From positions 15,637,676 through 15,701,675 of the forward strand of contig OX465286.1 in the NCBI GenBank assembly GCA_949987705.1: a stretch of 64,000 nt of DNA. Reading direction: 5' to 3'. This document shows, in pieces, positions 1 to 12,000 of this stretch; position 1 is the first letter of the stretch; each line of letters opens with the position of its first letter. This DNA is from Thereva unica. Lineage: Eukaryota; Arthropoda; Insecta; Diptera; Therevidae. The notes under the pieces are model-generated. The model was not told the origin of the DNA and ran no database searches. It was given only the letters and a program-made list of their open reading frames with translations. A program made the translations under genes and the position numbers.

Positions 1-3000
1 ATTCCAAGGGGTTCGGGAGTTATGGCCGCCTTTGTGAATGGCCAAATGAGGGTGGCGAAATGCCCATTATCTCGGGAAATACTGGTCAGACCGGTGCGCG
101 ATTGAATTCACAGACTCCCTGGGAAGTCCCTAACAATTTCCCATTCAAAAAAGGGCCGCTCCGAAAATGTCCCAAAACCGGAAATTTTGCAAAGGGGTAC
201 CCCTTGGGATATTTTTGGTCGATTTCACGAAAGTGCTGGGATCTTAATGAGTGGGGCATCGTTGGAAAGGGCTCGCTCCCCCGAGTTCAACGCACAAAAT
301 TTGGTCCCAAAATTCCAAGGGGTTCGGAGTTATGGCCGCCTTTGTGAATGGCCAAATGAGGGTGGCGAAATGCCCATTATCTCGGGAAATACTGGTCAGA
401 CCGGTGTGCGATTGAATTCACAGACTCCCTGGGAGGTCCCTAACAATTTCCCATTCAAAAAAGGGCCGCTCCGAAAATGTCCCAAAACCGGAAATTTTGC
501 AAAGGGGTACCCCTTGGGATATTTTTGGTCGATTTCACGAAAGTGCTGGGATCTTAATGAATGGGGCATCGTTGGAAAGGGCTCGCTCCCCCGAGTTCAA
601 CGCACAAAATTTGGTCCCAAAATTCCAAGGGGTTCGGGAGTTATGGCCGCCTTTGTGAATGGCCAAATGAGGGTGGCGAAATGCCCATTATCTCGGGAAA
701 TACTGGTCAGACCGGTGTGCGATTGAATTCACAGACTCCCTGGGAGGTCCCTAACAATTTCCCATTCAAAAAAGGGCCGCTCCGAAAATGTCCCAAAACC
801 GGAAATTTTGCAAAGGGGTACCCCTTGGGATATTTTTGGTCGATTTCACGAAAGTGCTGGGATCTTAATGAATGGGGCATCGTTGGAAAGGGCTCGCTCC
901 CCCGAGTTCAACGCACAAAATTTGGTCCCAAAATTCCAAGGGGTTCGGGAGTTATGGCCGCCTTTGTGAATGGCCAAATGAGGGTGGCGAAACGCCCATT
1001 ATCTCGGGAAATACTGGTCAGACCGGTGTGCGATTGAATTCACAGACTCCCTGGGAGGTCCCTAACAATTTCCCATTCAAAAAAGGGCCGCTCCGAAAAT
1101 GTCCCAAAACCGGAAATTTTGCAAAGGGGTACCCCTTGGGATATTTTTGGTCGATTTCACGAAAGTGCTGGGATCTTAATGAATGGGGCATCGTTGGAAA
1201 GGGCTCGCTCCCCCGAGTTCAACGCACAAAATTTGGTCTCAAAATTCCAAGGGGTTCGGGAGTTATGGCCGGTTTTGTGAATGGCCAAATGAGGGTGGCG
1301 AAACGCCCATTATCTCGGGAAATACTGGTCAGACCAGTGTGCGATTGAATTCACAGACTCCCTGGGAGGTCCCTAACAATTTCCCATGCAAGAAAGGGCC
1401 GCTCCAAAAATGTCCCAAAACCGGAAATTTTGCAAAGGGGTACCCTTGGGATATTTTTGGTCGATTTCACGAAAGTGCTGGGATCTTAATGAATGGGGCA
1501 TCGTTGGAAAGGGCTCGCTCCCCCGAGTTCAACGCACAAAATTTGGTCCCAAAATTCCAAGGGGTTCGGGAGTTATGACCGCCTTTGTGAATGGCCAAAT
1601 GAGGGTGGCGAAACGCCCATTATCTCGGGAAATACTGGTCAGACCGGTGTGCGATTGAATTCACAGACTCCCTGGGAGGTCCCTAACAATTTCCCATTCA
1701 AAAAAGGGCCGCTCCAAAAATGTCCCAAAACCGGAAATTTTGCAAAGGGGTACCCCTTGGGATATTTTTGGTCGATTTCACGAAAGTGCTGGGATCTTAA
1801 TGAATGGGGCATCGTTGGAAAGGGCTCGCTCCCCCGAGTTCAACGCACAAAATTTGGTCTCAAAATTCCAAGGGGTTCGGGAGTTATGGCCGGTTTTGTG
1901 AATGGCCAAATGAGGGTGGCGAAACGCCCATTATCTCGGGAAATACTGGTCAGACCAGTGTGCGATTGAATTCACAGACTCCCTGGGAGGTCCCTAACAA
2001 TTTCCCATTCAAAAAAGGGCCGCTCCGAAAATGTCCCAAAACCGGAAATTTTGCAAAGGGGTACCCCTTGGGATATTTTTGGTCGATTTCACGAAAGTGC
2101 TGGGATCTTAATGAATGGGGCATCGTTGGAAAGGGCTCGCTCCCCCGAGTTCAACGCACAAAATTTGGTCTCAAAATTCCAAGGGGTTCGGGAGTTATGG
2201 CCGGTTTTGTGAATGGCCAAATGAGGGTGGCGAAACGCCCATTATCTCGGGAAATACTGGTCAGACCGGTGTGCGATTGAATTCACAGACTCCCTGGGAG
2301 GTCCCTAACAATTTCCCATTCAAAAAAGGGCCGCTCCGAAAATGTCCCAAAACCGGAAATTTTGCAAAGGGGTACCCCTTGGGATATTTTTGGTCGATTT
2401 CACGAAAGTGCTGGGATCTTAATGAATGGGGCATCGTTGGAAAGGGCTCGCTCCCCCGAGTTCAACGCACAAAATTTGGTCCCAAAATTCCAAGGGGTTC
2501 GGGAGTTATGGCCGCCTTTGTGAATGGCCAAATGAGGGTGGCGAAATGCCCATTATCTCGGGAAATACTGGTCAGACCGGTGTGCGATTGAATTCACAGA
2601 CTCCCTGGGAGGTCCCTAACAATTTCCCATTCAAAAAAGGGCCGCTCCGAAAATGTCCCAAAACCGGAAATTTTGCAAAGGGGTACCCCTTGGGATATTT
2701 TTGGTCGATTTCACGAAAGTGCTGGGATCTTAATGAATGGGGCATCGTTGGAAAGGGCTCGCTCCCCCGAGTTCAACGCACAAAATTTGGTCCCAAAATT
2801 CCAAGGGGTTCGGGAGTTATGGCCGCCTTTGTGAATGGCCAAATGAGGGTGGCGAAACGCCCATTATCTCGGGAAATACTGGTCAGACCGGTGTGCGATT
2901 GAATTCACAGACTCCCTGGGAGGTCCCTAACAATTTCCCATTCAAAAAAGGGCCGCTCCGAAAATGTCCCAAAACCGGAAATTTTGCAAAGGGGTACCCC

Positions 3001-6000
3001 TTGGGATATTTTTGGTCGATTTCACGAAAGTGCTGGGATCTTAATGAATGGGGCATCGTTGGAAAGGGCTCGCTCCCCCGAGTTCAACGCACAAAATTTG
3101 GTCTCAAAATTCCAAGGGGTTCGGGAGTTATGGCCGGTTTTGTGAATGGCCAAATGAGGGTGGCGAAACGCCCATTATCTCGGGAAATACTGGTCAGACC
3201 AGTGTGCGATTGAATTCACAGACTCCCTGGGAGGTCCCTAACAATTTCCCATTCAAAAAAGGGCCGCTCCGAAAATGTCCCAAAACCGGAAATTTTGCAA
3301 AGGGGTACCCCTTGGGATATTTTTGGTCGATTTCACGAAAGTGCTGGGATCTTAATGAATGGGGCATCGTTGGAAAGGGCTCGCTCCCCCGAGTTCAACG
3401 CACAAAATTTGGTCCCAAAATTCCAAGGGGTTCGGGAGTTATGGCCGCCTTTGTGAATGGCCAAATGAGGGTGGCGAAACGCCCATTATCTCGGGAAATA
3501 CTGGTCAGACCGGTGTGCGATTGAATTCACAGACTCCCTGGGAGGTCCCTAACAATTTCCCATTCAAAAAAGGGCCGCTCCGAAAATGTCCCAAAACCGG
3601 AAATTTTGCAAAGGGGTACCCCTTGGGATATTTTTGGTCGATTTCACGAAAGTGCTGGGATCTTAATGAATGGGGCATCGTTGGAAAGGGCTCGCTCCCC
3701 CGAGTTCAACGCACAAAATTTGGTCCCAAAATTCCAAGGGGTTCGGGAGTTATGGCCGCCTTTGTGAATGGCCAAATGAGGGTGGCGAAACGCCCATTAT
3801 CTCGGGAAATACTGGTCAGACCGGTGTGCGATTGAATTCACAGACTCCCTGGGAGGTCCCTAACAATTTCCCATTCAAAAAAGGGCCGCTCCGAAAATGT
3901 CCCAAAACCGGAAATTTTGCAAAGGGGTACCCCTTGGGATATTTTTGGTCGATTTCACGAAAGTGCTGGGATCTTAATGAATGGGGCATCGTTGGAAAGG
4001 GCTCGCTCCCCCGAGTTCAACGCACAAAATTTGGTCTCAAAATTCCAAGGGGTTCGGGAGTTATGGCCGGTTTTGTGAATGGCCAAATGAGGGTGGCGAA
4101 ACGCCCATTATCTCGGGAAATACTGGTCAGACCAGTGTGCGATTGAATTCACAGACTCCCTGGGAGGTCCCTAACAATTTCCCATTCAAAAAAGGGCCGC
4201 TCCGAAAATGTCCCAAAACCGGAAATTTTGCAAAGGGGTACCCCCTTGGGATATTTTTGGTCGATTTCACGAAAGTGCTGGGATCTTAATGAATGGGGCA
4301 TCGTTGGAAAGGGCTCGCTCCCCCGAGTTCAACGCACAAAATTTGGTCCCAAAATTCCAAGGGGTTCGGGAGTTATGGCCGCCTTTGTGAATGGCCAAAT
4401 GAGGGTGGCGAAACGCCCATTATCTCGGGAAATACTGGTCAGACCGGTGTGCGATTGAATTCACAGACTCCCTGGGAGGTCCCTAACAATTTCCCATTCA
4501 AAAAAGGGCCGCTCCGAAAATGTCCCAAAACCGGAAATTTTGCAAAGGGGTACCCCTTGGGATATTTTTGGTCGATTTCACGAAAGTGCTGGGATCTTAA
4601 TGAATGGGGCATCGTTGGAAAGGGCTCGCTCCCCCGAGTTCAACGCACAAAATTTGGTCCCAAAATTCCAAGGGGTTCGGGAGTTATGGCCGCCTTTGTG
4701 AATGGCCAAATGAGGGTGGCGAAACGCCCATTATCTCGGGAAATACTGGTCAGACCGGTGTGCGATTGAATTCACAGACTCCCTGGGAGGTCCCTAACAA
4801 TTTCCCATTCAAAAAAGGGCCGCTCCGAAAATGTCCCAAAACCGGAAATTTTGCAAAGGGGTACCCCTTGGGATATTTTTGGTCGATTTCACGAAAGTGC
4901 TGGGATCTTAATGAATGGGGCATCGTTGGAAAGGGCTCGCTCCCCCGAGTTCAACGCACAAAATTTGGTCTCAAAATTCCAAGGGGTTCGGGAGTTATGG
5001 CCGGTTTTGTGAATGGCCAAATGAGGGTGGCGAAACGCCCATTATCTCGGGAAATACTGGTCAGACCAGTGTGCGATTGAATTCACAGACTCCCTGGGAG
5101 GTCCCTAACAATTTCCCATTCAAAAAAGGGCCGCTCCGAAAATGTCCCAAAACCGGAAATTTTGCAAAGGGGTACCCCTTGGGATATTTTTGGTCGATTT
5201 CACGAAAGTGCTGGGATCTTAATGAATGGGGCATCGTTGGAAAGGGCTCGCTCCCCCGAGTTCAACGCACAAAATTTGGTCCCAAAATTCCAAGGGGTTC
5301 GGGAGTTATGGCCGCCTTTGTGAATGGCCAAATGAGGGTGGCGAAACGCCCATTATCTCGGGAAATACTGGTCAGACCGGTGTGCGATTGAATTCACAGA
5401 CTCCCTGGGAGGTCCCTAACAATTTCCCATTCAAAAAAGGGCCGCTCCGAAAATGTCCCAAAACCGGAAATTTTGCAAAGGGGTACCCCTTGGGATATTT
5501 TTGGTCGATTTCACGAAAGTGCTGGGATCTTAATGAATGGGGCATCGTTGGAAAGGGCTCGCTCCCCCGAGTTCAACGCACAAAATTTGGTCTCAAAATT
5601 CCAAGGGGTTCGGGAGTTATGGCCGGTTTTGTGAATGGCCAAATGAGGGTGGCGAAACGCCCATTATCTCGGGAAATACTGGTCAGACCAGTGTGCGATT
5701 GAATTCACAGACTCCCTGGGAGGTCCCTAACAATTTCCCATGCAAGAAAGGGCCGCTCCAAAAATGTCCCAAAACCGGAAATTTTGCAAAGGGGTACCCT
5801 TGGGATATTTTTGGTCGATTTCACGAAAGTGCTGGGATCTTAATGAATGGGGCATCGTTGGAAAGGGCTCGCTCCCCCGAGTTCAACGCACAAAATTTGG
5901 TCCCAAAATTCCAAGGGGTTCGGGAGTTATGGCCGCCTTTGTGAATGGCCAAATGAGGGTGGCGAAACGCCCATTATCTCGGGAAATACTGGTCAGACCG

Positions 6001-8251
6001 GTGTGCGATTGAATTCACAGACTCCCTGGGAGGTCCCTAACAATTTCCCATTCAAAAAAGGGCCGCTCCGAAAATGTCCCAAAACCGGAAATTTTGCAAA
6101 GGGGTACCCCTTGGGATATTTTTGGTCGATTTCACGAAAGTGCTGGGATCTTAATGAATGGGGCATCGTTGGAAAGGGCTCGCTCCCCCGAGTTCAACGC
6201 ACAAAATTTGGTCCCAAAATTCCAAGGGGTTCGGGAGTTATGACCGCCTTTGTGAATGGCCAAATGAGGGTGGCGAAACGCCCATTATCTCGGGAAATAC
6301 TGGTCAGACCGGTGTGCGATTGAATTCACAGACTCCCTGGGAGGTCCCTAACAATTTCCCATTCAAAAAAGGGCCGCTCCAAAAATGTCCCAAAACCGGA
6401 AATTTTGCAAAGGGGTACCCCTTGGGATATTTTTGGTCGATTTCACGAAAGTGCTGGGATCTTAATGAATGGGGCATCGTTGGAAAGGGCTCGCTCCCCC
6501 GAGTTCAACGCACAAAATTTGGTCTCAAAATTCCAAGGGGTTCGGGAGTTATGGCCGGTTTTGTGAATGGCCAAATGAGGGTGGCGAAACGCCCATTATC
6601 TCGGGAAATACTGGTCAGACCAGTGTGCGATTGAATTCACAGACTCCCTGGGAGGTCCCTAACAATTTCCCATTCAAAAAAGGGCCGCTCCGAAAATGTC
6701 CCAAAACCGGAAATTTTGCAAAGGGGTACCCCTTGGGATATTTTTGGTCGATTTCACGAAAGTGCTGGGATCTTAATGAATGGGGCATCGTTGGAAAGGG
6801 CTCGCTCCCCCGAGTTCAACGCACAAAATTTGGTCTCAAAATTCCAAGGGGTTCGGGAGTTATGGCCGGTTTTGTGAATGGCCAAATGAGGGTGGCGAAA
6901 CGCCCATTATCTCGGGAAATACTGGTCAGACCAGTGTGCGATTGAATTCACAGACTCCCTGGGAGGTCCCTAACAATTTCCCATTCAAAAAAGGGCCGCT
7001 CCGAAAATGTCCCAAAACCGGAAATTTTGCAAAGGGGTACCCCTTGGGATATTTTTGGTCGATTTCACGAAAGTGCTGGGATCTTAATGAATGGGGCATC
7101 GTTGGAAAGGGCTCGCTCCCTCGAAGTCAACGCACAAAATTTGGTCCCAAAATTCCAAGGGGTTCGGGAGTTATGGCCGCCTTTGTGAATGGCCAAATGA
7201 GGGTGGCGAAATGCCCATTATCTCGGGAAATACTGGCCAGACCGGTGTGCTATTGAATTCACAGACTCCCTGGGAGGTCCCTAACAATTTCCCATTCAAA
7301 AAAGGGCCGCTCCAAAAATGTCCCAAAACCGGAAATTTTGCAAAGGGGTACCCCTTGGGAAATTTTTGGTCGATTTCACGAAAGTGCTGGGATCTTAATG
7401 AATGGGGCATCGTTGGAAAGGGCTCGCTCCCTCGAGTTCAACGCACAAAATTTGGTCCCAAAATTCCAAGGGGTTCGGGAGTTATGGCCGGTTTTGTGAA
7501 TGGCCAAATGAGGGTGGCGAAACGCCCATTATCTCGGGAAATACTGGTCAGACCGGTGTGCGATTGAATTCACAGACTCCCTGGGAGGTCCCTAACAATT
7601 TCCCATTCAACAAAGGGCCGCTCCGAAAATGTCCCAAAACCGGAAATTTTGCAAAGGGGTACCCCTTGGGATATTTTTGGTCGATTTCACGAAAGTGCTG
7701 GGATCTTAATGAATGGGGCATCGTTGGAAAGGGCTCGCTCCCCCGAGTTCAACGCACAAAATTTGGTCCCAAAATTCCAAGGGGTTCGGGAGTTATGGCC
7801 GCCTTTGTGAATGGCCAAATGAGGGTGGCGAAACGCCCATTATCTCGGGAAATACTGGTCAGACCGGTGTGCGATTGAATTCACAGGCTCCCTGGGAGGT
7901 CCCTAACAATTTCCCATTCAAAAAACGGCCGCTCCGAAAATGCCCCAAAACCGGAAATTTTGCAAAGGGGTACCCCTTGGGATATTTTTGGTCGATTTCA
8001 CGAAAGTGCTGGGATCTTAATGCATGGGGCATCGTTGGAAAGGGCTCGCTCCCCCGAGTTCAACGCACAAAATTTGGTCCCAAAATTCCAAGGGGTTCGG
8101 GAGTTATGGCCGGTTTTGTGAATGGCCAAATGAGGGTGGCGAAACGCCCATTATCTCGGGAAATACTGGTCAGACCGGTGTGCGATTGAATTCACAGACT
8201 CCCTGGGAGGTCCCTAACAATTTCCCATTCAAAAAAGGGCCGCTCCGAAAA
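1..8251. repeat. 311-bp satellite array, block A (about 26.5 units)
   Basis: The sequence repeats head to tail every 311 bp, with occasional 310-bp units, at very high identity. Each unit has an EcoRI site, a KpnI site inside the perfect palindrome AAGGGGTACCCCTT, and the motif TCGTTGGAAA. Variant markers recur at multiples of the unit: a unit with CCATGCAAGAAAG plus a shortened GGTACCCTTGGG occurs near 1384 and near 5738, 14 units apart. This indicates higher-order duplication or gene conversion. Every unit holds an overlapping open frame of about 158 codons, but 311 is not divisible by 3, so these frames are by-products of the period and not genes. The array begins before the window. A centromeric or pericentromeric role is possible but inferred only. 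Confidence 0.97.
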
Positions 8252-9070
8252 TTTTTTTTTTTTTTTTTATGTGGCAGTGCTAAGCTCAGGAATCACCCTT
8301 TGTACTACTAGTCCGTCATGTCATTTGTCACGTCATGGTGCAATGTCTAGCAGTAAGCTTAGTACGGGGGGGGGGGGTTGGAGGGGTTATAAAGGAACGG
8401 GAGGGAATTGAAGAAGGTGGTGATGAACCCTGCGTTTGAACTCTTGGATGTTGTAGGAGCTCGGAAATACTGACTGCGAGAGATTATTCCACAGCCGAGT
8501 TGTTCTATTAACAAACGAATTCATATCTTGTTGAGTGCGTGAAAGGGGGAGTTGCAGGTGGAGGGAATGAGACGAGTGGGCTAATCTGGTGTTGCGGGTA
8601 TAAGAATGCCGTGGAGGCAGGAGAGCGTTTAGCTCGGAGGAACAGTCACTATGATAGTAGCGATAAAATTTTGTCAATGCTGCTACATTCCTACGGTGGC
8701 TGAGGGGGTCGATATTGGAGCAAGCGGTATCGTCGTCAATTAATTTAAGGGCCTTTTTTTGGACCTTATCTAACCATGCCAAGGTGGTTATTGGAGCGCC
8801 GCCCCAAACGAGGGAGTTGTATTCGAGAAGAGGCCGAATGTAGGATTTGTAAATAACAGCACGGGCCGATGGCTGGAGGAGGAACTTACACCTCTTAAGA
8901 AATCCCAAGCACTGAGATCCTTGTTTGGCGATTTGGAATATGTGGTCATTCCATCGCAAGTCCTTGGCTAATGTCACGCCTAAGATGTGTAAGGATGGTT
9001 CGGCCATTAGTTGAACTTCATTCACTTTCAAGGGTGGAGGGGTGTTGAACTTCTTTTTGGAGATAAGACA
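8252..9070 (-). mobile_element. 5'-truncated CR1/L2-like non-LTR retrotransposon inside the satellite
   Basis: The insertion splits block A from block B. Read on the minus strand it holds the end of a reverse-transcriptase ORF, a 3'UTR of about 120 bp with a run of ten or so C, and a poly(A) tail, seen as the T-run 8252-8268. The satellite sequence TCCGAAAA is present on both sides (8244-8251 and 9092-9099), which fits a target-site duplication. Between the truncated 5' end and the right copy lie two extra copies of TCCCAAATG, a small repeat made at the junction. The 5' part of the element (ORF1, endonuclease, RT core) is absent, as is usual for LINE insertions. Confidence 0.88.
8387..9070 (-). 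pseudogene. C-terminal fragment of LINE reverse transcriptase ORF2
   Basis: About 228 codons are open on the minus strand. The order of motifs is typical of the RT thumb and C-terminal region of CR1/L2/Jockey-group LINEs: LHILGVTLAKDLRWNDHI, then IYKSYIRPLLEYNSLVW, LDKVQKKALKLID, LSHRRNVAALTKFYRYY and a final RLWNNL. The catalytic YADD box, endonuclease and ORF1 are missing, so the fragment cannot be autonomous. The frame has no internal stop, so the insertion is probably young. An apparent ATG at 9160 lies in the flanking satellite, and the first 30 residues from it are satellite read-through, not element protein. Assignment to CR1/L2 rather than another clade of the group is by pattern only. 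Confidence 0.85.
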
Positions 9071-9091
9071 ATGTCCCAAATGTCCCAAATG

Positions 9092-12000
9092 TCCGAAAAT
9101 GTCCCAAAACCGGAAATTTTGCAAAGGGGTACCCCTTGGGATATTTTTGGTCGATTTCACGAAAGTGCTGGGATCTTAATGAATGGGGCATCGTTGGAAA
9201 GGGCTCGCTCCCTCGAGTTCAACGCACAAAATTTGGTCCCAAAATTCCAAGGGGTTCGGGAGTTATGGCCGCCTTTGTGAATGGCCAAATGAGGGTGGCG
9301 AAATGCCCATTATCTCGGGAAATACTGGTCAGACCGGTGTGCTATTGAATTCACAGACTCCCTGGGAGGTCCCTAACAATTTCCCATTCAAAAAAGGGCC
9401 GCTCCAAAAATGTCCCAAAACCGGAAATTTTGCAAAGGGGACCCCTTGGGATATTTTTGGTCGATTTCACGAAAGTGCTGGGATCTTAATGAATGGGGCA
9501 TCGTTGGAAAGGGCTCGCTCCCTCGAGTTCAACGCACAAAATTTGGTCCCAAAATTCCAAGGGGTTCGGGAGTTATGGCCGCCTTTGTGAATGGCCAAAT
9601 GAGGGTGGCGAAATGCCCATTATCTCGGGAAATACTGGTCAGACCGGTGTGCGATTGAATTCACAGACTCCCTGGGAGGTCCCTAACAATTTCCCATTCA
9701 AAAAACGGCCGCTCCGAAAATGCCCCAAAACCGGAAATTTTGCAAAGGGGTACCCCTTGGGATATTTTTGGTCGATTTCACGAAAGTGCTGGGATCTTAA
9801 TGAATGGGGCATCGTTGGAAAGGGCTCGCTCCCTCGAGTTCAACGCACAAAATTTGGTCCCAAAATTCCAAGGGGTTCGGGAGTTATGGCCGCCTTTGTG
9901 AATGGCCAAATGAGGGTGGCGAAATGCCCATTATCTCGGGAAATACTGCTCAGACCGGTGTGCTATTGAATTCACAGACTCCCTGGGAGGTCCCTAACAA
10001 TTTCCCATTCAAAAAAGGGCCGCTCCGAAAATGTCCCAAAACCGGAAATTTTGCAAAGGGGTACCCCTTGGGATATTTTTGGTCGATTTCACGAAAGTGC
10101 TGGGATCTTAATGAATGGGGCATCGTTGGAAAGGGCTCGCTCCCCCGAGTTCAACGCACAAAATTTGGTCTCAAAATTCCAAGGGGTTCGGGAGTTATGG
10201 CCGGTTTTGTGAATGGCCAAATGAGGGTGGCGAAACGCCCATTATCTCGGGAAATACTGGTCAGACCGGTGTGCGATTGAATTCACAGACTCCCTGGGAG
10301 GTCCCTAACAATTTCCCATTCAAAAAAGGGCCGCTCCAAAAATGTCCCAAAACCGGAAATTTTGCAAAGGGGACCCCTTGGGATATTTTTGGTCGATTTC
10401 ACGAAAGTGCTGGGATCTTAATGAATGGGGCATCGTTGGAAAGGGCTCGCTCCCTCGAGTTCAACGCACAAAATTTGGTCCCAAAATTCCAAGGGGTTCG
10501 GGAGTTATGGCCGCCTTTGTGAATGGCCAAATGAGGGTGGCGAAATGCCCATTATCTCGGGAAATACTGGTCAGACCGGTGTGCGATTGAATTCACAGAC
10601 TCCCTGGGAGGTCCCTAACAATTTCCCATTCAAAAAACGGCCGCTCCGAAAATGCCCCAAAACCGGAAATTTTGCAAAGGGGTACCCCTTGGGATATTTT
10701 TGGTCGATTTCACGAAAGTGCTGGGATCTTAATGAATGGGGCATCGTTGGAAAGGGCTCGCTCCCCCGAGTTCAACGCACAAAATTTGGTCTCAAAATTC
10801 CAAGGGGTTCGGGAGTTATGGCCGGTTTTGTGAATGGCCAAATGAGGGTGGCGAAACGCCCATTATCTCGGGAAATACTGGTCAGACCGGTGTGCGATTG
10901 AATTCACAGACTCCCTGGGAGGTCCCTAACAATTTCCCATTCAAAAAACGGCCGCTCCGAAAATGCCCCAAAACCGGAAATTTTGCAAAGGGGTACCCCT
11001 TGGGATATTTTTGGTCGATTTCACGAAAGTGCTGGGATCTTAATGAATGGGGCATCGTTGGAAAGGGCTCGCTCCCTCGAGTTCAACGCACAAAATTTGG
11101 TCCCAAAATTCCAAGGGGTTCGGGAGTTATGGCCGCCTTTGTGAATGGCCAAATGAGGGTGGCGAAATGCCCATTATCTCGGGAAATACTGGTCAGACCG
11201 GTGTGCTATTGAATTCACAGACTCCCTGGGAGGTCCCTAACAATTTCCCATTCAAAAAAGGGCCGCTCCGAAAATGTCCCAAAACCGGAAATTTTGCAAA
11301 GGGGTACCCCTTGGGATATTTTTGGTCGATTTCACGAAAGTGCTGGGATCTTAATGAATGGGGCATCGTTGGAAAGGGCTCGCTCCCTCGAGTTCAACGC
11401 ACAAAATTTGGTCCCAAAATTCCAAGGGGTTCGGGAGTTATGGCCGCCTTTGTGAATGGCCAAATGAGGGTGGCGAAATGCCCATTATCTCGGGAAATAC
11501 TGGTCAGACCGGTGTGCGATTGAATTCACAGACTCCCTGGGAGGTCCCTAACAATTTCCCATTCAAAAAACGGCCGCTCCGAAAATGCCCCAAAACCGGA
11601 AATTTTGCAAAGGGGTACCCCTTGGGATATTTTTGGTCGATTTCACGAAAGTGCTGGGATCTTAATGAATGGGGCATCGTTGGAAAGGGCTCGCTCCCTC
11701 GAGTTCAACGCACAAAATTTGGTCCCAAAATTCCAAGGGGTTCGGGAGTTATGGCCGCCTTTGTGAATGGCCAAATGAGGGTGGCGAAATGCCCATTATC
11801 TCGGGAAATACTGCTCAGACCGGTGTGCTATTGAATTCACAGACTCCCTGGGAGGTCCCTAACAATTTCCCATTCAAAAAAGGGCCGCTCCGAAAATGTC
11901 CCAAAACCGGAAATTTTGCAAAGGGGTACCCCTTGGGATATTTTTGGTCGATTTCACGAAAGTGCTGGGATCTTAATGAATGGGGCATCGTTGGAAAGGG

